From an uncultured Clostridia bacterium (lineage in GTDB: Bacteria; Bacillota; Clostridia; Christensenellales; UBA1242), in NCBI GenBank assembly GCA_944377765.1, contig CALWFX010000086.1, forward strand, positions 1 to 9,183: a DNA stretch of 9,183 bases, in the 5' to 3' direction. Shown here piece after piece: positions 5,936-9,183 of the stretch (position 1 is its first letter; every line of letters starts with the position of its first letter). A program made the translations under genes and the position numbers. Under the pieces are notes generated by a model. That model did not search any database, was not told the DNA's origin, and saw nothing but the letters and a program-made list of their open reading frames with translations.

Positions 5936-7891
5936 ATGAAGAAAAAAGTATTTTCACTTGTTTTATGTTTAGTTATGTGTGTTTCAGTGCTTGCTGGATG
6001 TAATTTGTTCGGCAATGACCTTGAATATTATTATAACACAGTTGTAGCATCAATTAATTATGAATATGCAATTGGTGGAGAAAATCAATCATATTCAGAA
6101 AATATTACCAAAAGAGAACTTATTAATGCTTACAATAGTTATGGCTATAACTATGTTCAAAGTTACAATTATTCTATGGCAGAAGCAATTGACATGACAA
6201 TTGACACAATTGTTAACAGAAAACTTATGATTACTGCTGTTAAAAAATATTATAAAGATAACAACCTTGAACTTTTAAATGATGCTGAAAAAACTTATAT
6301 TTGGGAAGAAACTTTCAATTCTTTATATGAAAATTTTAGAGGGTATTACAATGAAGTTTTAGGCGTTGAAGAAGATGATGATGAAAGCACAACTGAAGAT
6401 GGTGCCACAGTTTATACAAGATATGAAAAAAATGCAGTTTTATATTCCTATAAAGATAGCAATGACAATGTAAAACTTGGAATTAAAAAAGTTAATCCAG
6501 CAACAACAATACGCGATAATGGCGAAGTTAAATATTTGGAAGTAAATGGTGAAAAAATCGTTTATGACTATGATTATCAAGATGATGAAGGAAATTATAT
6601 TTTCCAAGATTTGATTATGAACATCTTTAAAGGTTACACTGAAAGTGACACAAATTGGAAGAGCGCATACAACAAATACTTAAATGTTGTAAGAGAAAAC
6701 TATAGTTATGAAGATTTAGACAATGATGACGACTGTATGTTGTTTGAAATGAACAGAGTTTACGAAGTTGTTAGAGATAACTATATTGTTGATAAGTATG
6801 AAGAAATTTATAATAAAACAGCAGAAAGCGGTTCAACTTTAACAAATGTAAGAACAGAAAAAGTTATTGAATACTATGAAAACCAAGTTAGAGCTGACTA
6901 TGAAAAATATTATGGCAACTCTTCCGCTTTTGAAACTGCTGTTCTTGATGAGTCAACAAATGTAAATTATGTTTATAAAGGTTCTAATGCAACAAACTAT
7001 TTTAGTGTGGGTGTAATTAAGATTGACTTTAAAGGAAAGACTGTTGAAGAACTTCAAACTGAACGCGATAATGGCAAGTGGTCTGAAGCAAAATATCAAC
7101 AAGAACTTGACAAACTTTACAAGTCTATGTATGTTAATGTGAAAGATTTTGAAACTGGCGAAGAAACTGGGGAAAAAGTTGGAGCAGAAACATTGCTTAG
7201 TATGATAAATAATGCTATGAAACAAACTCCAGACTATTTAGATTATAACACTATTATTGCTGACTCAGAAAGAGTGAATGCAATTTTAAGTGATTTGGGT
7301 TATCAAGATGTTACTGATGAAGGTGAAAAACAAGATATAATTCGTCAGTATGTTGAAGATAGAAATAGAGAAATCTCTTATGAAAAAGCTGATGCTTTTG
7401 TTGAATTTTATTATTCATATAACGATGATACCACCTATTTAAGCGGTGATAAAAATGCTGTTTTTGGAGTTACAAGTTCAGGAGAAGCAGTTTACAGCAC
7501 CACTTATTCAGAAAGTCAAAATGATGCTTTCGATGAAGCAATTGTTGAACTTTACAACAATGGAAATGCTAAAGTTGGTGATACATCAAGTGTTATAAGA
7601 ACAGACGATGGGCTTTATATCCTTTTCTATGCAGGTGAAGTTGAAAGCGTGTTTGATGGAATTACTGATAATTTCACAATGACCATCAATGATATTAAAA
7701 AACTTGCAACAACAAGAGTTAATATTTTTAATGATAAAACAATATTTGACCAAATTTATGATACTCTTTATGTTGATTCAAATTTTGACAATTTCGAAGA
7801 AGAAAATTTGAAATATTTAAAAAATACCTTAACAAAATCAAATGATGGAATTGTTAAGTATTATGATGAGTATAAAGATTTGTTTAGTTAA
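5936..7891 (+). CDS. Lipoprotein with SurA_N/PPIC-like (PrsA-type) foldase architecture, no histidine
   Basis: Secreted 651-aa lipoprotein. The signal peptide has lysines at 2-4, a hydrophobic core, and lipobox LAGC (19-22); C22 would be lipidated and anchored on the outer face of the membrane. Residues about 36-107 resemble a SurA/PrsA N-terminal chaperone domain: an ITKRELINAYN strand-helix (57-67), then AIDMTIDTIVNRKLMITAVKKY (84-105), matching the usual 'L..LI..KLL...A'. The middle is Tyr/Asp/Asn-rich with an acidic linker (145-155). A divergent parvulin-like domain seems split across about 355-570: a first strand FSVGVIKIDF (356-365), and the typical ending with F532...LYNNGNAKVGDTSSVIRTDDGLYILF (539-564). 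I find no histidine anywhere, so the His pair of active parvulins is missing and the domain is probably a holdase without isomerase activity. Position after mfd is where many Clostridia carry a prsA-type gene. It has its own promoter and terminator. Similarity is by pattern only; the overall fold is inferred. Confidence 0.8.
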   Translation: MKKKVFSLVLCLVMCVSVLAGCNLFGNDLEYYYNTVVASINYEYAIGGENQSYSENITKRELINAYNSYGYNYVQSYNYSMAEAIDMTIDTIVNRKLMITAVKKYYKDNNLELLNDAEKTYIWEETFNSLYENFRGYYNEVLGVEEDDDESTTEDGATVYTRYEKNAVLYSYKDSNDNVKLGIKKVNPATTIRDNGEVKYLEVNGEKIVYDYDYQDDEGNYIFQDLIMNIFKGYTESDTNWKSAYNKYLNVVRENYSYEDLDNDDDCMLFEMNRVYEVVRDNYIVDKYEEIYNKTAESGSTLTNVRTEKVIEYYENQVRADYEKYYGNSSAFETAVLDESTNVNYVYKGSNATNYFSVGVIKIDFKGKTVEELQTERDNGKWSEAKYQQELDKLYKSMYVNVKDFETGEETGEKVGAETLLSMINNAMKQTPDYLDYNTIIADSERVNAILSDLGYQDVTDEGEKQDIIRQYVEDRNREISYEKADAFVEFYYSYNDDTTYLSGDKNAVFGVTSSGEAVYSTTYSESQNDAFDEAIVELYNNGNAKVGDTSSVIRTDDGLYILFYAGEVESVFDGITDNFTMTINDIKKLATTRVNIFNDKTIFDQIYDTLYVDSNFDNFEEENLKYLKNTLTKSNDGIVKYYDEYKDLFS

Positions 7892-7898
7892 TTTTATG

Positions 7899-7938
7899 AA
7901 AAAGAAACCTTATTAAATTGACAAAGGTTTCTTTTTTT
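7899..7938 (+). terminator. Intrinsic terminator of the foldase-like lipoprotein
   Basis: Arms 7899-7911 (AAAAAGAAACCTT) and 7924-7936 (AAGGTTTCTTTTT) pair perfectly over 13 bp around a 12-nt loop, and the T-run (7932-7938) forms the descending base and tail. It starts 8 nt after the TAA at 7889-7891. The ascending-arm A-run also makes it a plausible terminator for minus-strand transcripts. Its loop contains the -35 box of the next gene. Confidence 0.88.
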
Positions 7939-7946
7939 GTTAATAT
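7918..7946 (+). promoter_or_regulatory. Promoter of the flippase-like gene, embedded in the terminator
   Basis: A perfect TTGACA (7918-7923) lies in the terminator loop. The 17-bp spacer (7924-7940) is the descending terminator arm plus T-run, and TAATAT (7941-7946) serves as -10 (4 of 6). The ATG at 7955 begins 8 nt after the -10 box with no Shine-Dalgarno between, so the transcript should have a leader of 0-2 nt. Confidence 0.75.
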
Positions 7947-7954
7947 ATATCTGT

Positions 7955-9183
7955 ATGGATAAAATAGACGAAGAGAAGAAAATTGAAGAACTAGATGATA
8001 ATTCTTTAAATAAGCAACAAGAATTGCCTTCTGAAAATATTTCAGAAAATCCTGAAAATATTGAAGATTTTGTTGTTAAAGGTAAAGATAATTTTTTTTC
8101 TCGTCTTGTAAATAAACATAAAACAAAAAAGGAAGAAAAAAGAAAAAAGGTTGAAATAGAAAATAACTCTCTTTCAAAAGAAGAAAGTGAAAAAATAAAT
8201 CAACAACTTGACGAAGCGAATAAAGAAGCAAAAAAAGTAAATTCTAAAAAACAAAAAATAACAAGTATATTACTTTTGGTTTTTAACATTGTTTTGGTTG
8301 TTGCCTTACTTCTTTGGAATTTGTTGGGCTCTGACGAATTCACACCTTTAAATCTTCTTGATGTTCATATTTGGCCATTTTTAATTTTTTTGCTTTTCAT
8401 TGTTTTAAATGTGTTTTGTGACACAATAAGTGCTCATCGCATGATTTACAGAAAAACATATCGTTCAAGGTGGGCGCTTGCTTATAAAACCATTGTTACA
8501 TTAAGATATTATGACAGTGTAATTCCACTTTCTGGTGGAGAAGCTTTTGCTGTTTCCTATTTGGCAAATCGTGATGTTCCAGGAGCAACAGCATTGTCAA
8601 TTCCAGTTGCAAAAATGATTTTTCAACAAATAACTTGGATAGGTATAGGACTTTTTTGTTTGATTTATGCTCAGTTTGTTCCACAGTTTGATGGTTTTGT
8701 TACAGCAACAAGTATTATTGGCTTTATTATATCTTTTTCTGCAATATTTATTGTTATTTTTGTATCTCTATCAAAAAATCTAGGGAAAAAACTTGTTTCA
8801 TGGTTCACTAAATTGTTATATAAGTTGCACATCGTTAAAGATTATGATAAGCAATATGCAAAATATTTGAAATTTATTGAAGATTATCAAGCAATAATAA
8901 GAGAGTATAGTAAGGCGAAGTGGGATATATTACTTCAATTTTTCCTTTCTATTATACGTTATGTCACTACTTATTCTTCGCCATTTTTGATATATTGCAT
9001 TTTTAAAGGTTTTCCAGCAACTGGTGGGGCTGAGTTATATACAACATTTTTTGTTTCGGCAGCCTTAATTGAATTTGCATCAAGTTTTATTCCATTGCCA
9101 GGTGGCTCGGGCATGAATGAAATTACCTTTACTGTTATATTTAGTCAATTTTTACAAGGTGAAACATTTTGGGCATTGCTTCT
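7955..9183 (+). CDS. Flippase-like membrane protein (UPF0104/YbhN, LPG-synthase TM domain), 3' end outside window
   Basis: 409 codons are visible and the frame is open to the right edge. The C-terminal part matches the polytopic domain shared by YbhN/UPF0104 proteins and the flippase half of MprF: YYDSVIPLSGGEAFAVSYL (185-203) corresponds to the family's 'TPxxxGGxxxxxYLL', and SFIPLPGGSGMNE (377-389) to 'xPxPGGxGxxE'. Membrane helices visible: about 103-122, 138-156, a weaker one near 214-240, 250-271, 326-348 and 362-382, with more beyond the window. Members move lipids or lipid-linked molecules across the membrane, or are uncharacterised; the substrate here is unknown. The first ~102 residues are an unusual, very charged, Lys/Glu/Asn-rich cytoplasmic extension, probably disordered or coiled-coil, ending in KKVNSKKQK before the first helix. 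ATG at 7955 is the earliest in-frame start consistent with the promoter; there is no Shine-Dalgarno. The MprF aminoacyl-transferase domain is not visible and would lie outside if present. Confidence 0.88.
   Translation, partial: MDKIDEEKKIEELDDNSLNKQQELPSENISENPENIEDFVVKGKDNFFSRLVNKHKTKKEEKRKKVEIENNSLSKEESEKINQQLDEANKEAKKVNSKKQKITSILLLVFNIVLVVALLLWNLLGSDEFTPLNLLDVHIWPFLIFLLFIVLNVFCDTISAHRMIYRKTYRSRWALAYKTIVTLRYYDSVIPLSGGEAFAVSYLANRDVPGATALSIPVAKMIFQQITWIGIGLFCLIYAQFVPQFDGFVTATSIIGFIISFSAIFIVIFVSLSKNLGKKLVSWFTKLLYKLHIVKDYDKQYAKYLKFIEDYQAIIREYSKAKWDILLQFFLSIIRYVTTYSSPFLIYCIFKGFPATGGAELYTTFFVSAALIEFASSFIPLPGGSGMNEITFTVIFSQFLQGETFWALL

Noticed and set aside
6953..7225. 90-codon minus-strand frame inside the lipoprotein gene
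   Set aside because: It is an antisense shadow: its hydrophobic, Phe/Cys-rich sequence is what the reverse complement of Lys/Glu-rich coding DNA gives.
8496..8684. 62-codon minus-strand frame inside the flippase-like gene
   Set aside because: The plus frame is continuous here and carries family motifs, so the minus frame is a shadow.

Overview
The window is AT-rich (roughly 30% G+C by eye). TGA is an ordinary stop codon: it ends pth and mfd, and Trp is TGG. The gene order, GlmU-family protein - peptidyl-tRNA hydrolase - Mfd - PrsA/SurA-like foldase lipoprotein, is a shortened version of a conserved Bacillota (Firmicutes) neighbourhood (glmU-prs-ctc-pth/spoVC-fin-mfd, with a prsA-type gene after mfd in many Clostridia). 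Together with the lipobox and Shine-Dalgarno style, this suggests a low-GC, probably uncultured Clostridia-like bacterium. I cannot name the genus.

Layout. Positions 1-139 hold no protein gene. On the minus strand, 77 down to 40 reads as the exact 5' half of a tRNA-Thr(GGU), stopping at the anticodon loop. Positions 140-1261 (minus) encode an unrecognised exported protein with a signal peptide and a C-terminal membrane anchor. A 100-bp divergent promoter region follows. Then comes a tightly coupled plus-strand operon: a 282-aa degenerate GlmU-like protein, pth (Shine-Dalgarno overlapping the previous stop) and mfd (ATGA overlap with pth). An 84-bp gap carries a clear sigma-A-type promoter for a 651-aa lipoprotein with SurA_N/PPIC-like architecture and no histidine. 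A 13-bp terminator hairpin ends that gene, and its loop holds the -35 box of the next promoter. That promoter drives a flippase-like (UPF0104/YbhN, MprF-type membrane domain) protein that runs off the right edge.

How they work together. Pth recycles peptidyl-tRNAs and Mfd removes stalled RNA polymerase and recruits repair; both are housekeeping functions. The GlmU-like protein appears to have lost both GlmU active sites and may be a structural or regulatory relic kept at the ancestral locus. The lipoprotein, the minus-strand anchored protein and the flippase-like protein all point to the cell envelope.

The most unusual signals are these. Three transcription units have start codons placed 6-8 nt after the -10 box with no Shine-Dalgarno, so they look leaderless, while genes inside the operon and the lipoprotein do have one. 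A promoter is nested in a terminator. There is an orphan 5' tRNA half, a GlmU pseudoenzyme, and a histidine-free foldase-like lipoprotein. I see no CRISPR array, transposase or obvious defence system.
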